DNA of 64,000 nucleotides from Novosphingobium pokkalii (GTDB lineage Bacteria; Pseudomonadota; Alphaproteobacteria; Sphingomonadales; Sphingomonadaceae), in assembly GCF_014652855.1 (NCBI RefSeq), contig NZ_BMZP01000008.1, positions 124,001 to 188,000 of the forward strand, given 5' to 3'. The notes beneath the pieces were generated by a model. It was not told where the DNA came from, did no database searches, and saw only the letters and a list, made by a program, of their open reading frames with translations. Numbering within the stretch: the first letter of the stretch is position 1; each line of letters begins with the position of its first letter. Made by a program: the position numbers and the translations under genes. This document shows positions 18,230 to 28,825 of this stretch, in pieces.

Positions 18230-18308
18230 GCGAATTTCAGGTGGATTGCACCTGCATTGCAGCGCATTTCAGCCCGGCGGCCTGGCCGCGACATGCGTGA
18301 AATCCGCG
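18230..18308. promoter_or_regulatory. Evenly spaced GCGnATTTCA repeats between virB1 and its regulator
   Basis: GCGAATTTCAG (18230-18240) and GCGCATTTCAG (18262-18272) are direct repeats, and the third copy is inverted (GCGGATTTCA read on the minus strand, 18307-18298). Spacing is 32-35 nt, close to three helical turns. The position in the divergent promoter region suggests binding sites for the adjacent OmpR-type regulator. This is inference from pattern and place. Confidence 0.5.
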
Positions 18309-18357
18309 CGCGACGAAGGCTTTCTATGCCGGGCCAATGCTACTACACCTCAAACCC

Positions 18358-19122
18358 ATGGACTTTGCGACGCGCATCCTGATCGTCGATGATGACGAAG
18401 GCATCCGCACCCTGATCGGCGAGTTTCTGGAAAGGCACGGCTTTTCCATCGCCACGGCGGCCGACCCGGCCGACATGCGCGAACAGATGGCGCGCGAAAC
18501 GTTCGATCTCATCGTCCTTGACGTGATGATGCCGCGCGAAGACGGGCTTTCCGCGCTGCGCCAGTTGGGCGCCGATGCTCCGCCGGTGATCATGCTCAGC
18601 GCCGTGGGCAGCGATGTGGACCGGATTGTCGGCCTGGAAATGGGCGCGGCCGATTATCTCGCCAAGCCGTGCAATCCGCGCGAATTGCTCGCCCGCATCC
18701 GTGCCGTGCTGCGCCGCCCCGGTGCGCCGTCGCCGGCCGATGGCGCCGCGCCTGCCACCACGGTAGGCGATGCGCCTGGCCCCTGTCTGTGCTTTGCCGG
18801 CTGGCAATTCGACCTGGGGCAGCGCCTGCTGCACGATCCGGCGGGGCGGCTGATCGCGCTGACCGATGGGGAGTTCCGCCTGTTGCGCGCCTTTGCCGAA
18901 CATCCCCGCCGCGTGCTGAGCCGCGACCAGTTGCTCGACTGGTCGCGCGGGGCAGACAGCGAACAGTTCGATCGCGCGATCGACGTGCAATTGAGCCGCC
19001 TGCGCCGCAAGTTGGCCGAGGGACAGGGCGGCGCCGACATCATCCGCACCATGCGCAACGAGGGCTACCTGTTCGTACCCAGCGTCACCAGCCAGGCCGC
19101 AACGCTGCCGAAATCTGCCTGA
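18358..19122 (+). CDS. OmpR-family response regulator
   Basis: A 254-residue two-component regulator with an N-terminal receiver domain (ILIVDDDEGIRTLIGEFL; phospho-acceptor Asp55 in LIVLDVMMP; MLSA; KPCNPREL) and a C-terminal winged-helix DNA-binding domain (LTDGEFRLLRAF... QFDRAIDVQLSRLRRKL... RTMRNEGYLF). It is divergent from virB1. The likely partner is the histidine kinase at 8411-10399, the last-but-one gene of the operon this regulator faces. Start uncertain: ATG 18358 gives the usual short N-terminus, ATG 18337 adds seven residues. Neither has a clear Shine-Dalgarno sequence. Confidence 0.94.
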   Translation: MDFATRILIVDDDEGIRTLIGEFLERHGFSIATAADPADMREQMARETFDLIVLDVMMPREDGLSALRQLGADAPPVIMLSAVGSDVDRIVGLEMGAADYLAKPCNPRELLARIRAVLRRPGAPSPADGAAPATTVGDAPGPCLCFAGWQFDLGQRLLHDPAGRLIALTDGEFRLLRAFAEHPRRVLSRDQLLDWSRGADSEQFDRAIDVQLSRLRRKLAEGQGGADIIRTMRNEGYLFVPSVTSQAATLPKSA

Positions 19123-19211
19123 AATCCCCCGGTTACAAACGCTTTCCACGATGATGAACCCTGCCGGGCCGCCCTGCACGTCCGGCGCTCCTTATCGGAA
19201 AAGCGCAAGCC

Positions 19212-20183
19212 ATGGTGCAAGACTATCCTCCCCAAGAATATCCTCGCGTTGCCGAAGACCACGATTCCGATCATGGCCACAGCCTGCAAGACGATCTGGC
19301 CGTCATGGGCCGCCTTATCGGGCGTCGTCGCGCCCTCGTGCTGCTAGGCTCGGCGGCAACCACGTCCCTGCTTGCGGCCTGCGGCGACGGCTCGTCTGGC
19401 GACTCGTCTTCTACGTCGTCGTCATCGACATCATCGTCGTCGACAAGCTCTTCCTCTACCTCGTCGACCAGCTCCACCACGTCGAGCAGTTCGAGCGGCT
19501 CCAGCAGCAGCACCGACACCTGCATTGCCGATCCGACCGAAACCAACGGTCCCTATCCGGCCGATGGCACCAATACTTCCAGTGGATCGACGTCCAACGT
19601 GCTCACGCAGAGCGGCGTCGTGCGCAGCGACATCCGCTCCAGCTTCATTTCCTCCACCACCACGGCGCAGGGTGTGCTGCTGACGATCACGCTCAAGCTG
19701 GTTGACGTGAACAACGCCTGTGCGGGCATTTCGGGGGCGGCGATCTATATCTGGCACTGCAATGCCGCCGGGCTCTACTCGCTCTATTCCAGCGGCGTGA
19801 CCACCGAAAGCTATCTGCGCGGGGTGCAGGTGACGGATTCGAATGGGGAAGTGACGTTCACCACGATCTATCCCGCCTGCTATTCCGGCCGCTGGCCGCA
19901 CGTCCATTTCGAGGTATTCTTGGGCGGCCTGACCAGCAGCAGCACCGGCAAGACCGCCTCGCTGATCTCGCAGATGGCCATGCCCGCCGCCACCAACACC
20001 GCCGTATTCAACGGCAGCTCGCTCTACAGCGCCAGCATCGCCAACTATTCCGCGATTTCGCTGTCGAGCGACAATGTGTTTGGAGACAACACCTCGGCCC
20101 AACTGGCGCAGATGACACCCACGCTGACCGGCAGCGTGGCGGAAGGGTATACCGGCTCCATCGTCATCGGCATCGCGCAATAG
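19212..20183 (+). CDS. Secreted intradiol ring-cleavage dioxygenase-like lipoprotein
   Basis: A 323-residue protein of the catechol/protocatechuate intradiol dioxygenase fold. The N-terminus has twin Arg-Arg before a hydrophobic core and a lipobox LLAAC (Cys57), so it may be a Tat- or Sec-exported lipoprotein. A Ser/Thr-only linker of about 40 residues follows. The catalytic domain keeps candidate non-haem iron ligands: Tyr in IWHCNAAGLYS, and Tyr, His, His in YPACYSGRWPHVHFEV. Typical intradiol enzymes are cytoplasmic; this exported, linker-tethered form is a separate, mostly uncharacterised group. The substrate is unknown. The gene stands alone after the response regulator. Confidence 0.82.
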   Translation: MVQDYPPQEYPRVAEDHDSDHGHSLQDDLAVMGRLIGRRRALVLLGSAATTSLLAACGDGSSGDSSSTSSSSTSSSSTSSSSTSSTSSTTSSSSSGSSSSTDTCIADPTETNGPYPADGTNTSSGSTSNVLTQSGVVRSDIRSSFISSTTTAQGVLLTITLKLVDVNNACAGISGAAIYIWHCNAAGLYSLYSSGVTTESYLRGVQVTDSNGEVTFTTIYPACYSGRWPHVHFEVFLGGLTSSSTGKTASLISQMAMPAATNTAVFNGSSLYSASIANYSAISLSSDNVFGDNTSAQLAQMTPTLTGSVAEGYTGSIVIGIAQ

Positions 20184-20203
20184 GGGGCTCAGAGACTGTT
20201 TGG

Positions 20204-20375
20204 AAATCCGGCTTTGCCGGATTTGCGGCACCGGCCCTCTCCCCCACCCGACCTCCCAACGATAGTACCCTAGGGGGGTCGGCCCCCTCAGCGAAAACGT
20301 CCCCCGGACGTTTTCGGTGCCTTCGGGACGGGAGAGGGCCGGTGCCGCAACGAAAATGCGCATTGGCGCATTTTC
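20204..20375. repeat. Composite palindromic intergenic element
   Basis: Fills the 200-bp gap before hutF. Three inverted repeats are nested or adjacent. A 9-bp stem AAATCCGGC/GCCGGATTT lies at 20204-20224. A perfect 21-bp inverted repeat pairs 20223-20243 with 20330-20350 (arms start TTGCGGCACCGGCCC). A 10-bp stem GAAAATGCGC/GCGCATTTTC lies at 20352-20375. A further short palindrome (AAACGT...ACGTTT) sits in the centre. It may act as a bidirectional terminator between convergent genes; the overall form resembles a small non-autonomous repeat element. Confidence 0.6.
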
Positions 20376-20385
20376 AAAACGCCCG

Positions 20386-21759
20386 CTAACCGGCGCGCAG
20401 CGCGGCCAGTGTGGCGTGATAGCGGCGGGCGATCGCCTCGCGCGCGTGATGGCGGCCGCTGGCCACCACCTGCCGCCCGCGCCGCCATACCCCGTCGATC
20501 GCGGCGCTGCCGCCGGCAAAGATCCAGGCGTCGATTGCGCTGTCCGGCCGATGCCCGGCAAGAGCGGGATGGGCAGGATCGAGGCTCACCAGATCGGCCA
20601 CCTGCCCCACCGCCAGCGCGGGCGCCTGCTGCCCCAAGGCCTGCGCGCCGCCAGCTAGGCTGGCAGCGAGCAGCGTTTCACCGGTCGATGCGCCCGGCCC
20701 TGCGGCCAGAACGGCGCGGCTCCGCTGTACCAGGCGTTGGCCATATTCCAGCAGGCGCAATTCCTCGGCCGCATCGATCCGCACGTTCGAATCGCTGCCC
20801 AGCCCGATCCTGCCCCCCGCCGCCAGGAACGCCCCGGCCGGAAACAGGCCATCGCCCAGATTGGCCTCAGTGATCGGGCACAGCCCGGCCACGGCGCCGC
20901 TGGCAGCCAGTGCCTCGGTTTCAGCCGCAGTCATATGCGTGGCGTGCACCAGGCACCACTGCCCATCCACCGCCAAGCGATCGAGCAGCAGTTCCACCGG
21001 TCGCCGCCCGCACCAGGCCACGCAGTCCTCCACTTCCTTGGTCTGCTCGGCAATGTGGATGTGGATCGGCGCCCCTTGCGCCAGCGCGGGCACATGGGCC
21101 AACTGCTCCAGCGTCACGGCGCGCAGGCTGTGCGGCGCCACGCCCACCACGGCATCGGGCAACGTGGCGGCATGGCCGCGCGCGGCATCGAGCAGGCGGG
21201 CAAAGCCATCGAGATCGTGCAGGAACCGCGCCTGCCCGGCGCTGGGCGCCTGCCCGCCAAACCCGGCATGGCTGTAGAGCACGGGCAAAAGCGTGAGGCC
21301 GATGCCGCTTTCCTGCGCAGCCGCCACCACCGCCGCGCTCATCTGCGCCGGATCGGCATAGGCCTGCCCGGTAGGGTCGTGGTGCAGATAGTGGAATTCG
21401 CCCACGCGGGTGAAGCCGGCCTCCAGCATCTCCACCTGCGCCTGCGCGGCAATCGCCAGCAGGTCTTCGGGCGTCATCTGCCCGACAAAGCGATACATCG
21501 CCTCGCGCCAAGTCCAGAAACTGTCTGAACCGGGTCCGCGCCGTTCGGCCAGCCCGGCCATGGCGCGCTGGAAGGCATGGCTGTGCAGGTTGGGCAGGCC
21601 GGGCAAGGCCCAGCCCTGCCGCGCTTCCCCGGCTCGCAAGGCCGCTTCCGTCTCGATCGCGGTGATGCGGCCTTGTGTCACGGTCAGGCGCACGTCGCGC
21701 GACCAGCCGCCGGGCAGCCACGCCGCATCGAAGAACAGGCTGTGAGAATCCGCTTGCAT
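20386..21759 (-). CDS. hutF: Formimidoylglutamate deiminase
   Basis: HutF converts N-formimino-L-glutamate to N-formyl-L-glutamate and ammonia, the first step of the two-step branch of histidine degradation. The 457-residue protein is an amidohydrolase-superfamily enzyme with metal-site motifs NLHSHAFQ, HIHIAEQ, LVHATH and GLGSDSNV. ATG 21759 is preceded on the minus strand by AAGGAG at good distance; the frame stays open to 21852 with no better start. It is divergent from hutI and shares its operator. Its presence together with hutG fits the HutF-HutG route. Confidence 0.94.
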   Translation of the reverse strand: MQADSHSLFFDAAWLPGGWSRDVRLTVTQGRITAIETEAALRAGEARQGWALPGLPNLHSHAFQRAMAGLAERRGPGSDSFWTWREAMYRFVGQMTPEDLLAIAAQAQVEMLEAGFTRVGEFHYLHHDPTGQAYADPAQMSAAVVAAAQESGIGLTLLPVLYSHAGFGGQAPSAGQARFLHDLDGFARLLDAARGHAATLPDAVVGVAPHSLRAVTLEQLAHVPALAQGAPIHIHIAEQTKEVEDCVAWCGRRPVELLLDRLAVDGQWCLVHATHMTAAETEALAASGAVAGLCPITEANLGDGLFPAGAFLAAGGRIGLGSDSNVRIDAAEELRLLEYGQRLVQRSRAVLAAGPGASTGETLLAASLAGGAQALGQQAPALAVGQVADLVSLDPAHPALAGHRPDSAIDAWIFAGGSAAIDGVWRRGRQVVASGRHHAREAIARRYHATLAALRAG

Positions 21760-21780
21760 CGCCACGCTCCTTGCGTGATT

Positions 21781-21792
21781 ATGTATATACAT
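21781..21792. promoter_or_regulatory. Probable HutC operator
   Basis: Perfect 12-bp palindrome ATGTATATACAT midway in the 62-bp hutF-hutI intergenic region. It matches the TGTATATACA-type core bound by the GntR-family repressor HutC (urocanate-responsive) in other proteobacteria. One site could control both directions. No hutC gene is in the window. Confidence 0.75.
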
Positions 21793-21821
21793 TATTGTAG
21801 CCCCGGCAAGGACCAAGCACC

Positions 21822-23021
21822 ATGCAGTGCGACACGATCTGGACCAATGCACAGCTCGCCACGATGGCAGGGTCTGGACTTGGCGTGATCGAAAACGGCG
21901 TGCTGGCCGCGCGCGACGGGGTCATTCTCCACGTCGGCCCGGCGGATAATGCGCCTGCGTTCCAGGCTGCGCAGACCATCGATTGCGGCGGACGCTGGAT
22001 CACGCCGGGCCTGATCGACGCGCACACCCACCTGGTCTTTGCCGGCAACCGCTCGGATGAATGGGAAGCGCGCCTCGCCGGCGCCAGCTATCAGGACATT
22101 GCCCGCGCCGGGGGCGGCATCATGGCCACGGTGCGCGCCACGCGCGGCGCCAGCGTGGACGATCTCGTCGCGGCCGCCCTGCCCCGGCTCGATGCCCTGC
22201 TGGCGCAAGGCGTGACGACAGTCGAAATCAAGTCGGGCTATGGCCTGACGCTCGACGCCGAACGCACGATGCTGCGCGCAGCGCGCATGCTTGGCACGGT
22301 GCGCCCGGTCCATGTCGTCACCACGTTCCTGGGCGCCCATGCCCTGCCACCCGAATGGGTGGGCAATGCCGATGGCTATATCACGGAACTGGCCGAGCAT
22401 TGGTTGCCCACGCTTGCGGGCGAAGGCCTGGTCGATGCCGTCGACGCCTTCTGCGAAGGGATCGCCTTTTCCCCCGCGCAGGTCGATCGGCTGTTCCACG
22501 CAGCGCGTGCGCTGGGCCTGCCCGTGCGGCTCCATGCCGAACAGCTTTCCAATCTGGGCGGGGCGGCGCTGGCGGCCGAGCATGGCGCGCTCTGCGCCGA
22601 TCATCTGGAACACCTCGACGCAGCGGGCGTGGCGGCCATGGCGGCGAGTGGCACGGTCGCCATGCTGCTGCCCGGCGCGTTCTATTTCATGCGCGAAACA
22701 GTCAAGCCGCCGATCGCCGCCTTGCGCGCGGCTGGCGTTCCGATGGCCATCGCCACCGACTGCAACCCCGGCACATCCCCGCTCACGTCCCTGCTACTGG
22801 CCATGAACATGGGCGCCACGCTGTTCGGGCTAACGGTGGAAGAATGCCTGCTGGGCGCCACGGTCCATGCCGCGCGCGCGCTGGGCCTGGCCGGTACGCT
22901 CGGCCAGCTCGTGCCCGGCCAGCGCGCCGATCTGGCGATTTGGAACATCGCGCGCCCGGCCGATCTTGTTCACGGGATGGGCGCCGCGCCGCTCCATGCC
23001 CGCATCTGGAGTGGAAAATGA
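21822..23021 (+). CDS. hutI: Imidazolonepropionase
   Basis: HutI hydrolyses 4-imidazolone-5-propionate to N-formimino-L-glutamate in histidine catabolism. The 399-residue amidohydrolase shows [12 protein letters not shown], the GGGI segment, [26 protein letters not shown] and [10 protein letters not shown]. Length is normal. First gene of the plus-strand hut operon; AAGGA precedes the ATG. Its stop overlaps the hutH start by ATGA. Confidence 0.97.
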   Translation: MQCDTIWTNAQLATMAGSGLGVIENGVLAARDGVILHVGPADNAPAFQAAQTIDCGGRWITPGLIDAHTHLVFAGNRSDEWEARLAGASYQDIARAGGGIMATVRATRGASVDDLVAAALPRLDALLAQGVTTVEIKSGYGLTLDAERTMLRAARMLGTVRPVHVVTTFLGAHALPPEWVGNADGYITELAEHWLPTLAGEGLVDAVDAFCEGIAFSPAQVDRLFHAARALGLPVRLHAEQLSNLGGAALAAEHGALCADHLEHLDAAGVAAMAASGTVAMLLPGAFYFMRETVKPPIAALRAAGVPMAIATDCNPGTSPLTSLLLAMNMGATLFGLTVEECLLGATVHAARALGLAGTLGQLVPGQRADLAIWNIARPADLVHGMGAAPLHARIWSGK

Positions 23022-24547
23022 GCCCTGTTGTTCTCACCCCCGGCGCCGCCACGCTGGCCGATTGGCGCGCGATCCATGCCGGCGCCGATGTGGCGCTGCA
23101 TGACGCAGCCTGGGGCGCCATCGCCACCAGTGCCGCCGCCGTGGCGCGCATCCTGGCCAAGGGTGCGGCGGTCTATGGCATCAACACCGGCTTCGGCAAG
23201 CTGGCCAGCGTGCGCATTGCCGATGAAGACCTCGCCGCCTTGCAACGCAATATCGTGCTCAGCCACGCCGCCGGCACCGGCGCACCCTCGCCGATCCCCG
23301 TGGTGCGGCTGATGATGGCGCTCAAGCTGGCCAGCCTGGCCCAGGGCGCCTCGGGCGTGCGGCCCGAAACCGTGCGCCTGCTCGAAGCCATGCTGCGCGC
23401 CGGGCTGGTGCCGGTGGTGCCCTGCCAGGGTTCGGTGGGCGCCAGCGGCGATCTTGCCCCGCTGTCGCACATGACCGCCACGATGCTCGGCGTAGGCGAA
23501 ATTTTCGTGAACGGCGTAGCCCAGCCCGCCGCGCAGGCGCTGGCCGCTGCCGGGCTCGAACCCATCGCGCTTGGCCCCAAGGAAGGTCTGGCGCTGCTCA
23601 ACGGCACGCAATTCTCCACGGCCAACGCCCTGGCCGGGCTGTTTGCCGCCGAACGCCTGCTCGCCACCGGCCTCGTCACCGGCGCGCTCTCCACCGAGGC
23701 GGCGCGCGGCACCGATACCCCGTTCGACCATCGCATCCACGCCCTGCGCGGTCATGGCGGCCAGATCGAGACCGCCGCCGCCCTGCGCGCGCTGATGGCC
23801 GGCAGTGCGATCCGCGCCAGCCACGCGGTGGACGATCCGCGCGTGCAGGATCCCTATTGCCTGCGTTGCCAGCCGCAAGTCATGGGCGCCGCGCTCGATG
23901 TGCTGCGCCAGGCCGCGCGCACGCTGGAAATCGAAGCCAACGGCGTGACCGACAACCCGCTGATTTTCCCCGAGGCCGACGAGGCCCTGTCCGGCGGCAA
24001 TTTCCATGCCGAGCCGGTGGCCTTTGCCGCCGACATGATCGCGCTGGCGCTCGCCGAAATCGGCTCCCTGTCGGAACGGCGCCTCGCCATGCTGGTCGAT
24101 CCCGCATTGTCCGGCCTGCCTGCTTTCCTCACCCCGCTGCCCGGCCTCCATTCGGGCTTCATGATCCCGCAAGTGACCGCCGCCGCGCTGGTTTCGGAAA
24201 ACAAGCAGCGCGCCGCGCCGTGCAGCGTCGATTCCATTCCCACCTCGGCCAATCAGGAAGACCACGTTTCCATGGCCGCCCATGGCGCGCGCCGGTTGCT
24301 CGACATGGCCGGCAATCTCGACGCGATCCTCGGCCTCGAACTGCTGGCCGCCGTGCAGGGCATCGAATTCCACGCCCCCTTGCGGTCCAGCGAAGCACTT
24401 GAAGCGGTGCGCGCCATGCTGCGCGCCGCGGTGCCGCCACTGGTGGAAGACCGCCACTTCGCCCCCGACATTGCCGTGGCCCGCGCCATGGTCGAACGCG
24501 GCGCAGTGCTGGCCGCCTGCCCGCTGTCGTTGCCGGTGCTGGGCTGA
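23018..24547 (+). CDS. hutH: Histidine ammonia-lyase
   Basis: HutH deaminates L-histidine to trans-urocanate. The 509-residue protein contains the Ala-Ser-Gly triad in [15 protein letters not shown], which cyclises to the MIO prosthetic group. Other family blocks are [19 protein letters not shown] and [16 protein letters not shown] 23018 overlaps the hutI stop; the frame is open upstream only as a shadow of hutI. Confidence 0.97.
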   Translation: MSPVVLTPGAATLADWRAIHAGADVALHDAAWGAIATSAAAVARILAKGAAVYGINTGFGKLASVRIADEDLAALQRNIVLSHAAGTGAPSPIPVVRLMMALKLASLAQGASGVRPETVRLLEAMLRAGLVPVVPCQGSVGASGDLAPLSHMTATMLGVGEIFVNGVAQPAAQALAAAGLEPIALGPKEGLALLNGTQFSTANALAGLFAAERLLATGLVTGALSTEAARGTDTPFDHRIHALRGHGGQIETAAALRALMAGSAIRASHAVDDPRVQDPYCLRCQPQVMGAALDVLRQAARTLEIEANGVTDNPLIFPEADEALSGGNFHAEPVAFAADMIALALAEIGSLSERRLAMLVDPALSGLPAFLTPLPGLHSGFMIPQVTAAALVSENKQRAAPCSVDSIPTSANQEDHVSMAAHGARRLLDMAGNLDAILGLELLAAVQGIEFHAPLRSSEALEAVRAMLRAAVPPLVEDRHFAPDIAVARAMVERGAVLAACPLSLPVLG

Positions 24548-25337
24548 TGGACTGGCTTACTGTCCATCGCGGCACCGCGCCGCTGATCGTCGCCTTTCCG
24601 CACGGCGGCACCGACCTTGCCGGTTGCCCGTTCGGGTCCGACTGGCTGGCGCGGCGCGACACCGATTGGTGGATCGACGAGGTCTATGGCTTTGCCCGCG
24701 ATCTGGGCGCCACACTGGTCGCCACCGCCATTTCGCGCAGCGTGATCGATGCCAACCGCGATCCCTCGGGCGCCTCGCTCTATCCGGGCATGGCCACCAC
24801 CGGCCTCTGCCCGGAAACCACGTTCGACGGCGAAGCGCTGATCCCCGCCCCGCTCGACGCGGCGGAAATCGCCCGCCGCCGCGAAACCTGGCACGCGCCC
24901 TACCACGCAGGCCTGCGCGCAGAAATGGAACGGCTTCGTTCCATTCATGAGCAAGTCGTGCTCTACGATGCCCATTCCATCCGCAGCCGGGTGCCGCGTC
25001 TGTTCGATGGCGAACTGCCGCTGTTCAATATCGGCACCAACGACGGGCGCTCCTGCGCGCCGGAACTGGAACGCGCCGTTGCTGCGGTGTGCGCAGAAAG
25101 CGGGGAAAGCCATGTGGTCAATGGCCGTTTCAAGGGCGGCTGGACCACGCGCCACCACGGCGCCCCTGAAGCGGGCATCCATGCCATCCAGATGGAACTG
25201 GCAATGCGCGGCTACCTGGCCGAACCGCTTGAACCCACGCCGGAAAACTGGCCGCCCCGGCCCGATCCGGCGCGCCTGGCCCATCTGCAACCGATCCTTA
25301 CGCGCGTGCTGCGCGCCTGCCTTGCCTTCGCCGGAGA

Positions 25338-25341
<4 letters not shown>
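24547..25341 (+). CDS. hutG: N-formylglutamate deformylase
   Basis: HutG (N-formylglutamate amidohydrolase) releases formate and glutamate, ending the HutF route. The 264-residue protein has SFPHGG-like sequence (AFPHGGTDL), [42 protein letters not shown] and GWTTRHHG, the blocks of this family. The ATG shares its A with the hutH stop codon (TGATG), so the genes are translationally coupled. Confidence 0.95.
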
Positions 25342-26994
<1,653 letters not shown>

Positions 26995-27011
<17 letters not shown>

Positions 27012-27074
27012 TCCGCGCAGTCAGTGGGCAGATCCTGCCAGGATACCGGCAATCCCCGCCACGGATCTGCCCAC
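26995..27074 (+). repeat. Interlocked inverted repeats (possible pseudoknot) at the hutU 3' end
   Basis: Two perfect 12-bp inverted repeats are interleaved. Arm A CCGGTATCCTGG (26995-27006) pairs with A' at 27038-27049. Arm B GTGGGCAGATCC (27024-27035) pairs with B' at 27063-27074. The order A-B-A'-B' is the layout of an H-type pseudoknot or of two competing structures. Arm A lies in the last hutU codons. No T-run follows, so classical termination is not evident. Confidence 0.65.
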
Positions 27075-27161
27075 CAAATCGGCGCAACAAATATCTGTTT
27101 TTCATAACGATGTCGTGTACGACAAAGCCTTACGCACCATTGCAGAAGGCCGCTCCCGTCC

Positions 27162-28112
27162 ATGGCAACCACATCGCGCATCGCCAGCATGGCGGCTTTT
27201 CTGGCCCCCATGCTGCTGGCCGGCTGCGGAGGCGGCGATGGTGGCAACATGGCATCGACGCCCACGCCACCGTTTCCCCTGGCCAAGACCACCCAGTTTC
27301 CCGCGACGACGGCGACCACGGGCTATACCGGCACTCTGGCATCCGGGCTTAACGGTAGCAACGCCACGGTCAACCCGGCCACCACATCGGGGCAAAGCGC
27401 GGCGACAACGATTGCTTATGACGCCGCCACCGCCACCTATACCGTGCAGGCCAATGGCATCAGCGCCAGCTTCGCCGCCGCCGACAAGACGACCAGCAGC
27501 GGCTATGCCACCGACTTCGCCAAAAGCGCCGATACCCTGACGCTTTATGGCAATGCGCAAGGCACCAGCACCGCCAGCGCGCCTGTCGCGCTCAGCTATA
27601 CCAGCTTTGCCAAGTGGTCGCACACCGATACGGCCAGCCAGCACACCGATATCACCTATTTCCTGTTCGGCACGCCCACGGCCGGCACCAGCATGCCCAC
27701 CAGCGGCACGGCATCCTACAACGCCACCGTCGCCGCCACGAAGCTGAGCTACAACTACGCCCCCACAAGCGGAGCCGCGTTGACCGGAACAGCCACTTTG
27801 ACCGCCGATTTCGCCAAAGCCACGGTCGATACCACCCTTCTGCTACAGCCTGCGGGAACGGGCGGTTCCGCCTCAACCACAAGCTACACCGGCACCGGCA
27901 CGATATCCGCCAGCAACTTTGCCGGGGCATTTTCCACCGGCCCCACCGACTTTGTTAGCGGCACGTTCACCGGCGGCTTTTACGGGCCTGCCGCAGCGGA
28001 AATGGGCTATGCCTTTGCGCTCAAGCTGCACACGCCCGATCCCTTTTCCGGCGCAACGGTGGAACCGGGCGACGCGACCATCGCCGGCGTGGCGGTAGGC
28101 AGCAAGAAATAG
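27162..28112 (+). CDS. TbpB-like surface lipoprotein
   Basis: A 316-residue lipoprotein with signal peptide and lipobox LLAGC (Cys22), followed by a Thr/Ser/Ala-rich, strand-forming protein. The C-terminal part, with VSGTFTGGFYGPAAAEMGYAFAL, matches the G-F-G-P-x-A-x-E-x-G pattern of the transferrin-binding protein B C-lobe beta-barrel, a domain also found in many bacteria without transferrin uptake. The ligand is therefore unknown. No TonB receptor gene lies beside it. It stands alone between hutU and the convergent OPX gene. Start ATG 27162; an in-frame ATG eight residues later is less likely. Confidence 0.75.
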   Translation: MATTSRIASMAAFLAPMLLAGCGGGDGGNMASTPTPPFPLAKTTQFPATTATTGYTGTLASGLNGSNATVNPATTSGQSAATTIAYDAATATYTVQANGISASFAAADKTTSSGYATDFAKSADTLTLYGNAQGTSTASAPVALSYTSFAKWSHTDTASQHTDITYFLFGTPTAGTSMPTSGTASYNATVAATKLSYNYAPTSGAALTGTATLTADFAKATVDTTLLLQPAGTGGSASTTSYTGTGTISASNFAGAFSTGPTDFVSGTFTGGFYGPAAAEMGYAFALKLHTPDPFSGATVEPGDATIAGVAVGSKK

Positions 28113-28195
28113 CCCCCAACCGCGTTGCACGGCAGGCAATGGAACCAAGGCTGACAGACCAGCCCGTGCCGGGCCATCAGACACGCAAGCCGGGA

Positions 28196-28825
28196 TCAGA
28201 AATAGCGTTCACCCACGCGGATCGTGTCACCGGGCAAAACCGCCACCGGCCGGCCGCCGCGCAGCGAGACGCTGTGTTCGCCGCTTGAGGTCTGGCGCCG
28301 CAGGAACGCGGTCTTCTCGTTGGCGCGATAGGTAAAGCCACCGGCCTTGGCGATCGCCTGGTCCACCGTCATCCCCGAGGCATAGGGATATTCGCCGGGC
28401 TTGTTCACTTCGCCCAGGATGTAGAACGGGCGATAGTTGAGCACTTCGACGCTGACGCGCGGATCGTTGACATAGGCGCCCGCGAGCCGCCCCGTGATCT
28501 CGCGCGTGACATCGTCGATCGTGTGATCGCCCGCCTGGACCACGCCGATCAGCGGGAAAGCCACCGCGCCCGAGGACGTGACATTGTATTCACCCGTCAG
28601 CGTCGGTTCGTTGAACACCGTGATGCGCAGCTTGTCCCCCGCGCCGACGCGATAGCCGGCAAGGCCGGCCTGGACATCCGCCGCAGAGAGCGGCGCCGGC
28701 GGCGTGCCGGCGCAAGCGGGCAGGAGCAGCGCCAACCCCAGCGCGGCGGCGAGCAAAGGCGCCCGCCGACGCTGCCGCGCCGGACCGGAATGGCGCAAAA
28801 GGCCATGATCGATTTGGGGAATCAC
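28196..28825 (-). CDS. Outer-membrane polysaccharide export lipoprotein (OPX family)
   Basis: A 209-residue protein of the Wza/GumB/KpsD group that forms the outer-membrane exit for exopolysaccharide. It has a signal peptide with lipobox LLPAC (Cys38), a polysaccharide export domain (YRVGAGDKLRITVFNEPTL... NVTSSGAVAFPLIG) and one SLBB domain (FYILGEVNKPGEYPY... QAIAKAGGFT). The start is GTG 28825, supported by GGAGGG eight bases upstream on the minus strand. It is divergent from the Wzc-like gene across 490 bp. Shorter than Wza and close in size to GumB. Confidence 0.92.
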   Translation of the reverse strand: MIPQIDHGLLRHSGPARQRRRAPLLAAALGLALLLPACAGTPPAPLSAADVQAGLAGYRVGAGDKLRITVFNEPTLTGEYNVTSSGAVAFPLIGVVQAGDHTIDDVTREITGRLAGAYVNDPRVSVEVLNYRPFYILGEVNKPGEYPYASGMTVDQAIAKAGGFTYRANEKTAFLRRQTSSGEHSVSLRGGRPVAVLPGDTIRVGERYF

